DNA from: Marivita hallyeonensis
GTDB lineage: Bacteria > Pseudomonadota > Alphaproteobacteria > Rhodobacterales > Rhodobacteraceae
Length of the DNA: 64,000 bases
Assembly: GCF_900129875.1 (NCBI RefSeq)
Contig: NZ_FQXC01000001.1
Span: 62,001 to 126,000, forward strand
Reading direction: 5' to 3'
Under the pieces are notes generated by a model. That model saw only the letters and a program-made list of their open reading frames with translations, was not told the DNA's origin and made no database searches. The translations under genes were made by a program, and so were the position numbers. How positions within the stretch are numbered: position 1 is the first letter of the stretch; each line of letters opens with the position of its first letter. Below, in pieces: positions 1 to 8,447 of this stretch.

Positions 1-243
1 GGTCGGGCACGCATCGCCTTCACAACGGACACGCGCCGCGGAGATCCGCAACTCACCAAGTGCGGTGCGGATCACGTAGTAGTCATCGGTGAATTCGACG
101 AATTCGCCTGTGAGGTTGACGGTGCCGTCAGCGGATTTCAGGGCAACTTCGCCGGCAGATGCGACGGTCGGTACCAGCGATGCCGAGGCGAGAAGGGCTG
201 CACTCTGGGCAGAGCGCTTCAAGCGGGACATGAGATTGGACAT
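1..243 (-). CDS. Secreted phosphate-binding/OmpA-type protein, N-terminal part
   Basis: This gene runs off the left edge; 81 codons are visible. It starts at the ATG at 243, chosen because GGAG lies seven bases upstream; an in-frame ATG at 255 has no such site. Residues 1-30 form a Sec signal peptide (basic N-terminus, hydrophobic core, ASA cleavage site). The mature start contains DGTVNLTGEF, then DDYYVIRT and a Cys-containing RVRCEGDACP stretch. From memory, this opening is typical of the large Rhodobacterales proteins that combine a phosphate-type substrate-binding domain with OmpA, but those domains lie outside the window. It follows the kinase gene in the same direction after a 69-base gap, so the two may be co-transcribed. 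Identity is probable; function cannot be tested here. Confidence 0.6.
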   Translation of the reverse strand, partial: MSNLMSRLKRSAQSAALLASASLVPTVASAGEVALKSADGTVNLTGEFVEFTDDYYVIRTALGELRISAARVRCEGDACPT

Positions 244-312
244 TTTGAACTCCATTGGATGTGCGCGATGCGCAAGGTCTTAAGGGGGGTGGGGGGAAGG
301 TGAGGTGTTGGA

Positions 313-1227
313 CTAGAGGATACGTCGCCATTCCTCCGCAGATCGGACACGATCTTTCGGGAGAAGTGACAAGGCGCAATCGAGGGCGTTGCAAAACGCC
401 GTATCGAATTCATCCGTCAGTTTGCTGAGCGGGACGTAGGGGTCGGGTTTGCCGCCCAGATGCGCTGACATGCGGGAACGGCAATCAGCGGGCAGTTCGC
501 CGGTGATGAGATGATAAAAGGTGGCGGCAAGTGCATAGAAATCACCCGCCGGGTCGTGCTTGCTGCCCGACACGAAGAATTCGAGAGGGGTATATGCGCT
601 CTTCGCGTTCGGCAATTCCGCGGGTGAGGCCGCGATACGCGCCAATGTTTTGAGCGTCGCGCCAAAGTCGATCAGCACGGGTTCGTTCGCCCCAGTGACA
701 ATGATGTTTTCCGGCGCAATGTCGCGATGCAAAAGCCCGGCCTCATGCACCTTGCCAAGTGCGGCCAGGGTTTTCCTGAGCAGGTCGCGGACCTCATCCG
801 GATCGGGCCGTGCATGGCTCTGTTCGATCACCTCGAGAAGATCATACCCATCGATGAATTCGAGCACGACATACGCGGTCGCGTTCTCTTCGAAGATACG
901 CTCGACGGCCGCAATATTGCGATGCTGTACCTTCGCAATGGATCGCGCGTCCTGAAGGAAGACACATAGCGTGGCATCGAGGATGGCGGCGGAGGCTTCA
1001 TCGTTCGGAACAACGGTCAAGCCGTCCCGACCACAGAATGAGCGCGGATAACATTCCTTGATGATCACAACCCGATCACGCGCGTCGGTGGCCAGGTATG
1101 TGATGCCGAAGCCGCCCCAGCTCAACAGCTCTGTGATGGCGTACTCGCCGTCGAGAAGTATGCAGCCGGGCGCCAAGGTTTCGCTTGGGCATTCCATGGC
1201 TTGCCGTTCTAGCAAGGCAACAGACAT
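313..1227 (-). CDS. Serine/threonine protein kinase (Hanks type)
   Basis: A 304-residue cytoplasmic kinase. Visible motifs in order are a glycine-rich loop SWGGFGITYLA (about residues 36-46), the ATP-anchoring Lys57 in VIIKE, the catalytic loop HRDIAPEN (167-174) and the metal-binding DFG (187-189). The GGFGITYLA loop followed by IKE is typical of a bacterial PknB-like subfamily. The frame stays open upstream to 1461, but the extra 78 codons look non-coding and GAGGA sits seven bases before the ATG at 1227, so that start is preferred. No transmembrane segment or sensor domain is seen, so the protein is essentially a bare kinase domain. It lies upstream of the secreted binding-protein gene on the same strand. 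The substrate is unknown. Confidence 0.85.
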   Translation of the reverse strand: MSVALLERQAMECPSETLAPGCILLDGEYAITELLSWGGFGITYLATDARDRVVIIKECYPRSFCGRDGLTVVPNDEASAAILDATLCVFLQDARSIAKVQHRNIAAVERIFEENATAYVVLEFIDGYDLLEVIEQSHARPDPDEVRDLLRKTLAALGKVHEAGLLHRDIAPENIIVTGANEPVLIDFGATLKTLARIAASPAELPNAKSAYTPLEFFVSGSKHDPAGDFYALAATFYHLITGELPADCRSRMSAHLGGKPDPYVPLSKLTDEFDTAFCNALDCALSLLPKDRVRSAEEWRRIL

Positions 1228-1640
1228 ATCCATTTCCTCATAAATCGAGAGTTGTTTCTCGTTAATTGAGAGAATGGCGAACAATGAGGCAAAAGCAGGG
1301 AGCCAAACCGGCATCCTTAAGGAGAAAGCACGGTCACGCTCGCCACATTCTGCGCTCAACGCTACTAAATAGATGTATTTCAGATACTTAAAATCTCGGC
1401 CAACCCAGGCCGACGGATCTCGAAAAACTAGAAATGCATCAAAAATTTGAGGGTGGAGCATGGTCTAGTGGCAAAAACATCACCTCGATTTCCGCGAATC
1501 TCGGATTTTTAGCAGCCAACCGTCATTATTCTTCAAATCCGATTGGACCGATCACATAGTACGGGTTGCGCATGACGGTCGTTTCGTTAACTCGCGAATG
1601 AGGCACAGACTACCGACCTGCCGAATAAAAGAGTGAGGAT
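1228..1640. other. Intergenic region between divergent kinase and XRE genes
   Basis: About 410 bases upstream of two divergent genes, so it should hold both promoters. Most of it is AT-richer than its surroundings. I found no RNA gene, no clear palindrome and no convincing additional reading frame. Confidence 0.4.
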
Positions 1641-2036
1641 ATGGCCCAAGCATACTCAGACACCGTGCACGCAGACGTTTATGCCTTTCTTGGCCGTCGC
1701 TTGCGCGAACTGCGCACCGCGCGGGGCCTGACACAGGCAGAGGTCGCAAGAACGATCAATGTCAGCCCGCAACAGTACCAGAAGTACGAAGACGCACAGA
1801 GCAAGTGTAACCTGACCTACCTGATCGCTCTCGCGGACTTCTATGGCGTGCACGTCAATTCGATCCTCCCCGTAGATCAACCCGATCGCAACACCGCAGA
1901 CACGTCGTCGGATTTGCCGAAAGAGGCAGACATGCTGGCACGGCTTGTCAGCTCTTTCGTCCGACTGACCGACACAGATGAAAAGCTGCGCCTCGTGCAG
2001 CTTGTTGAAGCCATCGTCTCAGCCCACGAGAAGTAA
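1641..2036 (+). CDS. XRE-family transcriptional regulator
   Basis: A 131-residue protein with an N-terminal lambda-repressor-like helix-turn-helix (about residues 16-75: LGRRLRELRTARGLTQAEVA, then the recognition helix around SPQQYQKYE). The C-terminal part (about 95-130) is predicted helical, TDTDEKLRLVQLVEAIV, and could dimerise. It begins at ATG 1641 after a GAGG-type ribosome site. Its stop is separated by only two bases from the LOV/PAS gene, so the two are very likely one transcript and possibly one signalling unit. The target is unknown; self-regulation is the usual default for this family. Confidence 0.85.
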   Translation: MAQAYSDTVHADVYAFLGRRLRELRTARGLTQAEVARTINVSPQQYQKYEDAQSKCNLTYLIALADFYGVHVNSILPVDQPDRNTADTSSDLPKEADMLARLVSSFVRLTDTDEKLRLVQLVEAIVSAHEK

Positions 2037-2038
2037 GT

Positions 2039-2428
2039 ATGAGTTCCCCTGAGCAAACCTTCGAAGATTTCGTAGACGAAAACCTTGAGACCGAGCTTGG
2101 TCAAAATGCCAAGTCAAATTCAGCCGTGATCTGCCTCGCCGCACCCGGCAACGTTGTCATCTACGCCTCGGACGCGTTTGAGGCGCACACCGGCTATGCA
2201 CCCAGCGAAGCGCTGGGCCGCAACATGAATTTCCTGCAAGGCCCGGACACCGAACCGGACGCCGTCGCCCAATTCCGACATCTCATCGAAACCGGGACAT
2301 CCGGGACGGTAACAATCACCAATTACCGGAAAGATGGAACAAGCTTCCTCCACGAATGCGAATTCCGCCCTGTCAGGAACGAAGAAGGAGTGGTCACTCA
2401 CTTCGTGACGATTCAGCGCCCACTATAA
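2039..2428 (+). CDS. Short LOV/PAS protein lacking the adduct-forming cysteine
   Basis: A 129-residue single-domain protein. The PAS core runs from about residue 28 to 127 and closely matches the LOV subclass: GRNMNFLQGP at 60-69 (canonical GRNCRFLQG), Asn95 in TNYRKDG and Gln126 in the last strand, both positions that contact flavin in plant LOV domains. The reactive Cys is Met63 here and a second flavin-contacting Asn is His105. There is no effector domain, so output would be by dimerisation or by contact with a partner, most likely the XRE regulator encoded two bases upstream. By family knowledge, Cys-less LOV domains can still bind flavin and respond by flavin photoreduction; whether this one does is not known. 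A non-flavin PAS is the alternative. Confidence 0.8.
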   Translation: MSSPEQTFEDFVDENLETELGQNAKSNSAVICLAAPGNVVIYASDAFEAHTGYAPSEALGRNMNFLQGPDTEPDAVAQFRHLIETGTSGTVTITNYRKDGTSFLHECEFRPVRNEEGVVTHFVTIQRPL

Positions 2429-2553
2429 GGTGCCGCGCATATGATACGTGCCGCCGACGCTTGAGTTGCCAATTGTTTTGGGCAACGGGCAATGGTTATG
2501 AATTCTTCAAGGACAGAAGTTTTTCCGACCCGCGTTTCGGTTAGATCAGGCTT

Positions 2554-3330
2554 TCAATTTTGCTCTGGGAACAGTGCTTGGTAACGCTGGCGCCAGTGAA
2601 TGGCTTTGCGCCAGTCCCCGAACGAGTCTTCTCTTAGCGAGTCCCACGAGTTTTGTTGCGCCGCGGCCCAGGCTAATGCGAGGTTGCAAGACACCGCTGG
2701 TTTAAGACCTTTGTCCAAGCCTTCCAGGATCGGCCCTAGGGTCGCCATACCGGTTCCAAGCATCAGAACCGCGTCCGCCTCGGTGTCGGACAACTCCTGA
2801 TAGGACGCAAAGACCCCTGAACCTGCCATTGCATAGATCGGGTGGAACGCGGCGCTTTCCAATGCTGGACCGGCCTTGGCCACCACATCAAAGCCAAAGC
2901 TTTCCCAATAGGGGATGCATGGCTTGTTCAGGGTCTCGGGATACGGGGTCAGCAACGCAATCCGCTTGGCCTTCATCGCGCGCAATGCGGCAACCGTGGC
3001 AAGCGCGGCTGTCAGAAACGGCACGCCAAAGCGCGATTGCATCTCGCCCACGATCTCGGCCTCGCGGTCCGCGCCGATGAGATAGGATGCCCCGGTGCAA
3101 GCCGCTGCGATACAGGTGACGGGCGCATTGGCGAAACGCTTTGCCGTTTCCTCAAACCGCGTGGTGTAATCGACCAGGCGTTCCTCGATGGTCGGTCGCG
3201 TCGACACCAACCGGGCGTTGATCAGGGACTGCCCCGGCGGCAGCAACGCCCACAGTTCCGGCTCGACCGTCGTGTTCGCCTGCGGTGTGAGCACACCCCA
3301 AAGACCAGCCCGACCGTATTCCACCCCCAT
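2554..3330 (-). CDS. Asp/Glu racemase superfamily enzyme (maleate isomerase/arylmalonate decarboxylase-like)
   Basis: A 258-residue soluble enzyme. It has the fold signature of the Asp/Glu racemase superfamily: an N-terminal GLWGVLTPQANTTVEPE, Cys78 in AAACTGASY and Cys215 in AVSCNLALAW. Two facing cysteines fit a racemase or cis-trans isomerase; arylmalonate decarboxylases keep only one. The start overlaps the stop of the TRAP permease gene by one base (TAATG), so it is the last gene of the transport and catabolic operon. It probably isomerises or decarboxylates a dicarboxylic intermediate of the imported compound. The exact substrate cannot be read from sequence. Confidence 0.75.
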   Translation of the reverse strand: MGVEYGRAGLWGVLTPQANTTVEPELWALLPPGQSLINARLVSTRPTIEERLVDYTTRFEETAKRFANAPVTCIAAACTGASYLIGADREAEIVGEMQSRFGVPFLTAALATVAALRAMKAKRIALLTPYPETLNKPCIPYWESFGFDVVAKAGPALESAAFHPIYAMAGSGVFASYQELSDTEADAVLMLGTGMATLGPILEGLDKGLKPAVSCNLALAWAAAQQNSWDSLREDSFGDWRKAIHWRQRYQALFPEQN

Positions 3331-4643
3331 TACAGCCAGCCCATCACACCAGGCAGCCAGAGGCTGAGCGCCGGAAAGAGGATCAGCACGATCAACCGCA
3401 CGAGATCGGCCAGAAGGAACGGCGTCACTCCGCGAAAGATGGTCCGCAATGGCAGATCACGCGCCATACCGTGTAGCACAAACACGTTGATCCCGATGGG
3501 CGGCGTGATCATGCCCAGTTCGATCACCACGATATTGACGACGCCCCACCAGATCGGGTCATAGCCAAGCCCGATCACCAGCGGGTACACGAACGGCAAT
3601 GTCAGAACCATCGCGGCAATCGTGTCGAAGATCGAGCCGAGGATCAGGAAAAACACCATCAAAAGCGCAATAACAGCAAGCGGCGGCAGACCCATCGCTT
3701 CGATCCAGGCCACGATGGCGGCGGGCAAACCAGAGAGCGTGGCGAAATAGGAAAAGACAGAGGCGCCGATGATGATCACGAAGATGAGACCGGTATTCGA
3801 CGCCGTGTCGCCAAGGCTCGCAAGAAAGCTTTTGCCGGTCAGGCGGCGGCGCACCAGTGAGATGATCAACGCCATCGACGCGCCGACCGCTGCGGCTTCT
3901 GTGACCGTGAAGATGCCGGAATAGATGCCGCCCGAGACAGAGACCGCCAGCAAAACGACGGCCCAGCTGTTCCGGGTTTCCCTGCGGCGCTGGCCCCAGC
4001 TCAACCGCTCTCCACGCGGCGCGGTTTCGGGATACAGCCGCACGACCACGGCGATGGCGACAAAGTAGAAAACCACCGCCAGCAGCCCGGGCACCACAGC
4101 CGCGAGGAACAGGGTGATGATCGAGTTTTCGGTGAGGATTGCATAGAGGATCATCACGACCGAGGGCGGAACGATCATCCCCAGCGTGCCGCCTGATGCA
4201 ATAGCGCCTGCCGCAAGCGACCGTGCATAGCCACGTTCTATCATCTGTGGCAGCGCAATCCGCGCCATGGTCGCAGCCGTCGCCACCGACGAGCCGCAGA
4301 TCGCACCGAACCCGGCGCAGGCTCCGATGGTGGCAAAGATCAAACCACCTCTGCGGTGGCCGAGAAACGCATAGGCCAGACGGTAAAGCTCGTCCGACAA
4401 TCCCCCTGCATGGGCGAGGTTGCCCATCAGCAAGAAGAGCGCGATCACCGCCAACCCTTCGGCGGACATGGCGGATGACGGTTCTGTGGCCAGAAGGGTC
4501 AGCGCAGGTTCGAACCCGATGATCAGACCGGTGCCAACCACACCGACGACACCCATCGCGATGCCCACGGGAACCTGCAGAACGATCAGAACGAACATCG
4601 CCGCCAGACCCAGAAGCCCGGTCGTCAAGGGATCGGCGACCAT
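3330..4643 (-). CDS. dctM: TRAP transporter large permease (DctM family)
   Basis: A 437-residue inner-membrane protein with about twelve hydrophobic segments, the usual length for the DctM subunit that couples solute entry to the sodium gradient. Recognisable family features are the opening hydrophobic LLGLAAMFVLIVLQVPVG, the central GASVATAAT-like loop and the late ELGMITPPIGINVFV segment. It overlaps the small permease gene upstream and the racemase-like gene downstream by one base each, showing translational coupling. Together with the DctQ- and DctP-type genes it forms a complete tripartite importer, probably for an organic acid used by the neighbouring enzymes. Confidence 0.92.
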   Translation of the reverse strand: MVADPLTTGLLGLAAMFVLIVLQVPVGIAMGVVGVVGTGLIIGFEPALTLLATEPSSAMSAEGLAVIALFLLMGNLAHAGGLSDELYRLAYAFLGHRRGGLIFATIGACAGFGAICGSSVATAATMARIALPQMIERGYARSLAAGAIASGGTLGMIVPPSVVMILYAILTENSIITLFLAAVVPGLLAVVFYFVAIAVVVRLYPETAPRGERLSWGQRRRETRNSWAVVLLAVSVSGGIYSGIFTVTEAAAVGASMALIISLVRRRLTGKSFLASLGDTASNTGLIFVIIIGASVFSYFATLSGLPAAIVAWIEAMGLPPLAVIALLMVFFLILGSIFDTIAAMVLTLPFVYPLVIGLGYDPIWWGVVNIVVIELGMITPPIGINVFVLHGMARDLPLRTIFRGVTPFLLADLVRLIVLILFPALSLWLPGVMGWL

Positions 4644-5200
4644 CAGCTGCTCCCGCCCAAAGTCTCAAGCTCGGCCTGCGACAGACCTTCATGGCCGGCA
4701 GAACTGCCAAACACCGCAGCCCTAAGCCAGCTGAGAAAAACATAAAGTTGCACCGGCACACAGGTTGCCATGATAGCCGTTGTGACCCACCACCAAGGCC
4801 CCAAAGGAATACCGATGGTGCGCGTGGTTCGGCCTGCATCAAAGTATTTGCCGGTCAGTTTGACGAACTGCCACGCGAGAATGGCAAAAAAGACAAGCAC
4901 GACAAAGGCCGCGAACGTCTCTAGCCAGGCGTTCAGCCGGCCACCGCCGACTTTGCCAAAGACACGAACCGTGACGTTGGTCTGACGCAGCAGGCCAGCC
5001 GGAAAGCAACTGGCGATCACGAGGGGATACACCACTTCGCCGTAATCCTTGAGCCCGTGAATGCGCGGCGCGTTCAGGTAGCGCGCCCCGCCGTCGTAGA
5101 AAATGAGGAACGCCACGGCCACCAGCCCGGCAAAGCCGATCAGGGCCACCGCCTGTGTGATGCGGTCAAGTTGCCGGGCCGTGGCAGTGGGCGTCATCAC
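4643..5200 (-). CDS. dctQ: TRAP transporter small permease (DctQ family)
   Basis: A 185-residue inner-membrane protein with four hydrophobic segments (about residues 16-33, 53-70, 94-112, 136-155), the standard DctQ layout. It acts as the membrane partner of the large permease in a TRAP importer. Its ATG lies within the stop region of the DctP-type gene (four-base overlap) and its stop overlaps the DctM start, so all three subunits are coupled. Confidence 0.88.
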   Translation of the reverse strand: MMTPTATARQLDRITQAVALIGFAGLVAVAFLIFYDGGARYLNAPRIHGLKDYGEVVYPLVIASCFPAGLLRQTNVTVRVFGKVGGGRLNAWLETFAAFVVLVFFAILAWQFVKLTGKYFDAGRTTRTIGIPLGPWWWVTTAIMATCVPVQLYVFLSWLRAAVFGSSAGHEGLSQAELETLGGSS

Positions 5201-6198
5201 ATGGACCCGCGCAACTCGGTCAATGCCGCAACGGCCGCATCGTAGACGGCCTGCCCGTTCGGTGTTGCTTCGATCCAGGCCTGATGAACTCCCTGCGCCG
5301 CCTCAGTCCACTGCGCCAGTTGCTCTTCGGAATACTCAACGATCTCGATCCGGCCTTCGTCCACAACACCGGCACGGATCTCTTCACCGACAGCTGTGTA
5401 AGCGCCTCCGCCCATCTCGGCCATCGCCATGCCTCCGTGCATCATGATCTTGTCCTGCGCCTCTGCCGGAAGGGCGTCCCATTTGGACTGGTTCATAAGC
5501 AGCAGGAACGGGATCGCACCCGCGGGGACCGCGTGTGCCTGATCGACCAGCGGCAAGGACTTGAACGTCCGCATCCCGGTCCAACCCTGCACAGCGCCGT
5601 CCAGCGTGCCCCGGTTAAGCGCTTCGTTCATTTCGGCGGAACTGAGCGTTTCGGACGCCGCGCCAAGGCTTTCCAGCCAAGAGGCGTGAATGCCGCCCAC
5701 TGCGCGGATTTTCATGTTCCCAAGTCCGGACAGATCGTCGACCTTGGTCTTCATGAAAAGCGCGTTCGGCTCGGCGGCAAAGAAACCGATGACATGCACG
5801 CCATCAAAGCCGGTCAAAAGACCCTGTTCGTGCAGCTTCCAGCCGACGATGCTGGCTTCTTCAGCGGTGCGGAACAGGAAGGGCAATTCGAACACACCCA
5901 TTTCCGGAAACTGCCCGGCTGTGTACGAAGGCAAGACCCAGCTGACATCCATCACCCCATTCTGCACCAGTTCAAACTGTTTGAAAGGCGACTTGCCTAG
6001 CGTACCGCCCCAAAACCCCTGCAGTTGGACACTGTCGGTTTCGGCGCTGACGGCCTCCATCCAGGGTTTGATGACGCGGGCAACGCCCACCGATTGTTCC
6101 GGCACGAATGTACCGATTTTCACAAGCTCCTGGGCGGTTGCCGGTAGCCCCGCGAGTGTAACCGCCGCAGCGGCCAGTAGTGTCTTGAAATGCTTCAT
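5197..6198 (-). CDS. dctP: TRAP transporter periplasmic solute-binding protein (DctP family)
   Basis: A 333-residue periplasmic protein with a signal peptide (about residues 1-22, ending PATAQ). The body follows the DctP pattern: KIGTFVPEQS at the start, an inner MKIRAVGG loop with the Arg that normally binds the substrate carboxylate, then NRGTLDGAVQGWTG. That Arg suggests an organic-acid ligand. It lies first of the TRAP genes, 18 bases downstream of the aldehyde dehydrogenase stop, in an operon transcribed leftwards from the divergent promoter near 9630. Confidence 0.9.
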   Translation of the reverse strand: MKHFKTLLAAAAVTLAGLPATAQELVKIGTFVPEQSVGVARVIKPWMEAVSAETDSVQLQGFWGGTLGKSPFKQFELVQNGVMDVSWVLPSYTAGQFPEMGVFELPFLFRTAEEASIVGWKLHEQGLLTGFDGVHVIGFFAAEPNALFMKTKVDDLSGLGNMKIRAVGGIHASWLESLGAASETLSSAEMNEALNRGTLDGAVQGWTGMRTFKSLPLVDQAHAVPAGAIPFLLLMNQSKWDALPAEAQDKIMMHGGMAMAEMGGGAYTAVGEEIRAGVVDEGRIEIVEYSEEQLAQWTEAAQGVHQAWIEATPNGQAVYDAAVAALTELRGSM

Positions 6199-6216
6199 CG
6201 CATGCTCCTTGTCGGG

Positions 6217-7728
6217 TTATCCGCCCGTGTCTCCGAGCCGCCGAAGGGGTGGCGGGGTTTTGGGCAGGGTGACGGTTTTTTCCTCGGTGTAGAATGCCTC
6301 GCAAGCCGCGCCGCCTTCGCGACCCACACCCGAGTTCTTGTAGCCGCCGAACGGCGCGCGCAGTTCGCGCATCATCGGCGTGTTCACCCACACAACTCCC
6401 GAGCGCAGACGCTCTGTCATGGTCATGACTGTGGGCAGGTGGTCCGACCAGACGTACGACACGAGGCCGAACTGCGTGTCGTTGGCAATTGTGGCTGCGT
6501 CTTCGACCGTGTCGAATGGGAGGAAGGTCGCGAATGGTCCGAATATCTCATCCTGCGCCGTGCGCGCATCGTTGCCGGGCACAGTGACTGCGGTCGGTGC
6601 CACGAAGTACCCTTCCCCAAGGTCGTCGCGTCGCACGCCGCCCGTCAATAGAGCGCCGCCGTCTGCGCGGGCCGTATCGACGAACCCCAGCACCCGCATC
6701 ATGTGCGGATGGGATGCCAGCGGGCCAAGCTCGGTTTCAGCAAGCGTCGGATCACCCACGCGGATCTGCTGCGCGCGGTCGATGAAACGTCCGACGAAAT
6801 CGTCAAAGATCGACCGCTCCACCAGTATTCGCGATCCGGCAAGGCACTGCTGTCCATTGTTCGAAAAGATGCCCAGAAGCGCCCCATCAAGAGCGCGATC
6901 AAGATCGGCGTTGGCGAAGATCACGTTGGCCGATTTGCCGCCCAGTTCCATCGTGCAGGGCACCAGTCGCTGACCCGCTGTCGACATGATCGCGCGCCCG
7001 GTCTCGGTCCCACCGGTAAAACTGACCAGATCGACACCCGGATGGGCAACAAGGGCTGCGCCCGTCACCGGCCCACGCCCGTTCACCAGGTTCAACACAC
7101 CCTCTGGCAGGACGTCTTGCAACAATTCCACCAACCTCGCCAGTGCAAGGGGCGTCTGCTCGGACGGCTTCAAGACACAGGTATTCCCAAACGAAAGCGC
7201 CGCAGCAATCTTCATCGTCGCCAGAGCCACCGGTGCGTTCCACGGTGCGATCAACGCCGCCACCCCAACCGGTTCGCGCACGACAGTTGTCAGATACCCG
7301 GGCGTCTGATCGTACCTCTCGCCCGCGCGCTGGCTGATGTAGTCGGCGAAGAACCGGAAATTATAGGCCGCACGGACCATGTGTCTCTCTCGCAACTCGC
7401 GCAAGAGAAGGCCCGTTGCGGCACATTCCAGCCGTGCCAGCTCGTCGGCGTGATCGCGGATCACCTGTCCGCACCGCTCCAGAACCGCAGTCCTTTCGGC
7501 TGTGGAAAGTCCGGGCCAAGGTCCGGTATCAAACGCCCGGCGGGCGGTGGTGACAGCCACATCGACAGCATCGGCATCGTCTTCGACCAGCACCGAGATT
7601 TGCTGGCCGGATGCCGGGTAAAATACCGGCAGGTCCGGCCCACCACCCGGCGTGGCACGATCCCCGGCCCAACCTGTCACGCGTTCAGGCGGTGTGATCG
7701 GAACGTCAAAGCGCGGATGTTCGGTCAT
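6217..7728 (-). CDS. NAD(P)-dependent aldehyde dehydrogenase
   Basis: A 503-residue cytosolic enzyme with all ALDH catalytic features: Asn164 in APWN, Lys187 in LKPSE, Glu261 in ELGGKS and the nucleophile Cys295 in NGQQCLAGSR. The sequence resembles the semialdehyde dehydrogenases of aromatic meta-cleavage pathways (HpaE-like) more than betaine or methylmalonate types, but that is a judgement by eye. It would oxidise an aldehyde made by the upstream enzymes to an acid. Its start overlaps the SDR stop by four bases. Confidence 0.88.
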   Translation of the reverse strand: MTEHPRFDVPITPPERVTGWAGDRATPGGGPDLPVFYPASGQQISVLVEDDADAVDVAVTTARRAFDTGPWPGLSTAERTAVLERCGQVIRDHADELARLECAATGLLLRELRERHMVRAAYNFRFFADYISQRAGERYDQTPGYLTTVVREPVGVAALIAPWNAPVALATMKIAAALSFGNTCVLKPSEQTPLALARLVELLQDVLPEGVLNLVNGRGPVTGAALVAHPGVDLVSFTGGTETGRAIMSTAGQRLVPCTMELGGKSANVIFANADLDRALDGALLGIFSNNGQQCLAGSRILVERSIFDDFVGRFIDRAQQIRVGDPTLAETELGPLASHPHMMRVLGFVDTARADGGALLTGGVRRDDLGEGYFVAPTAVTVPGNDARTAQDEIFGPFATFLPFDTVEDAATIANDTQFGLVSYVWSDHLPTVMTMTERLRSGVVWVNTPMMRELRAPFGGYKNSGVGREGGAACEAFYTEEKTVTLPKTPPPLRRLGDTGG

Positions 7729-8447
7729 GGCATAAACGTGCCCCCATTCACGTGGAGCACCTGTCCGGTCATATACCGAGACGCGTCCGACAAGAGAAAA
7801 AGAATTGGACCCGTCACATCCTTCGGCTCGGCGATCCGCCCAAGGGGGATGGCACGGGCATAGGCGTCCAGGTCCAACCGTGTTTCGGCGTTTTCGTCGG
7901 ACCGTCCAGTGCCACCGCGCAGAAATGCGGTGTCAACAGCCGACGGCGCCACGGCGTTTACCCGGATATCGGGCGCCAACTCCAATGCCAGCTGCCGCGT
8001 CAGTGCGGCGATCCCGGCCTTGGCAACTGCATATGGTCCGTAACCGGGCCGGGCGAAATGCCCAAGACCGGATCCCGTCATCACCAGCGATGCGGTCTTT
8101 CCCAGCTTGGAATGAAATGCGCGTGCGGCGTTGTAGCTTGCGGTCAGGTTCCCGGTCAGCACCTCATCCCAAAGGTCGGGCTCAGTCTCGGTGACCGGAC
8201 GGCTCTCTGCCATGAAGCCGGACAAATTGACCAATCCCACAAGACCGGACGGCAACTTTTCGGCAGCACGCTCCAGATCCGCCACCGACGTCGCATCCGC
8301 GGGATGCGCCGGAACACCCGGAGGATGCGCCTCGATCGACTTTGGCAGGTCGATCACATGCACGTCGTACCCCGCGCGCGTCGCCTCGGCGACCAGGACG
8401 CGCCCGATGCCGCCGCACCCGCCAAGAATGGCCAAAGCGCCGCTCAC
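7725..8447 (-). CDS. Short-chain dehydrogenase/reductase
   Basis: A 240-residue classical SDR. The cofactor loop is GGCGGIG (residues 9-15), an acidic residue after the second strand (IDLPK) suggests NAD preference, and LVNLSG replaces the usual NNAG. The catalytic triad is visible as Ser in MTGSGLG and Tyr-x3-Lys in YAVAKAG; PSAVDT follows where most SDRs have PGxxxT. It overlaps the neighbouring genes at both ends by four bases. Likely role: oxidation of an alcohol or dihydrodiol intermediate of the pathway. Confidence 0.87.
   Translation of the reverse strand: MSGALAILGGCGGIGRVLVAEATRAGYDVHVIDLPKSIEAHPPGVPAHPADATSVADLERAAEKLPSGLVGLVNLSGFMAESRPVTETEPDLWDEVLTGNLTASYNAARAFHSKLGKTASLVMTGSGLGHFARPGYGPYAVAKAGIAALTRQLALELAPDIRVNAVAPSAVDTAFLRGGTGRSDENAETRLDLDAYARAIPLGRIAEPKDVTGPILFLLSDASRYMTGQVLHVNGGTFMP

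Noticed and set aside
3559-4842. A 427-codon minus-strand frame overlapping dctM
   Set aside because: It is another frame of the same strand; Arg-rich composition and no membrane pattern, while dctM has all landmarks.
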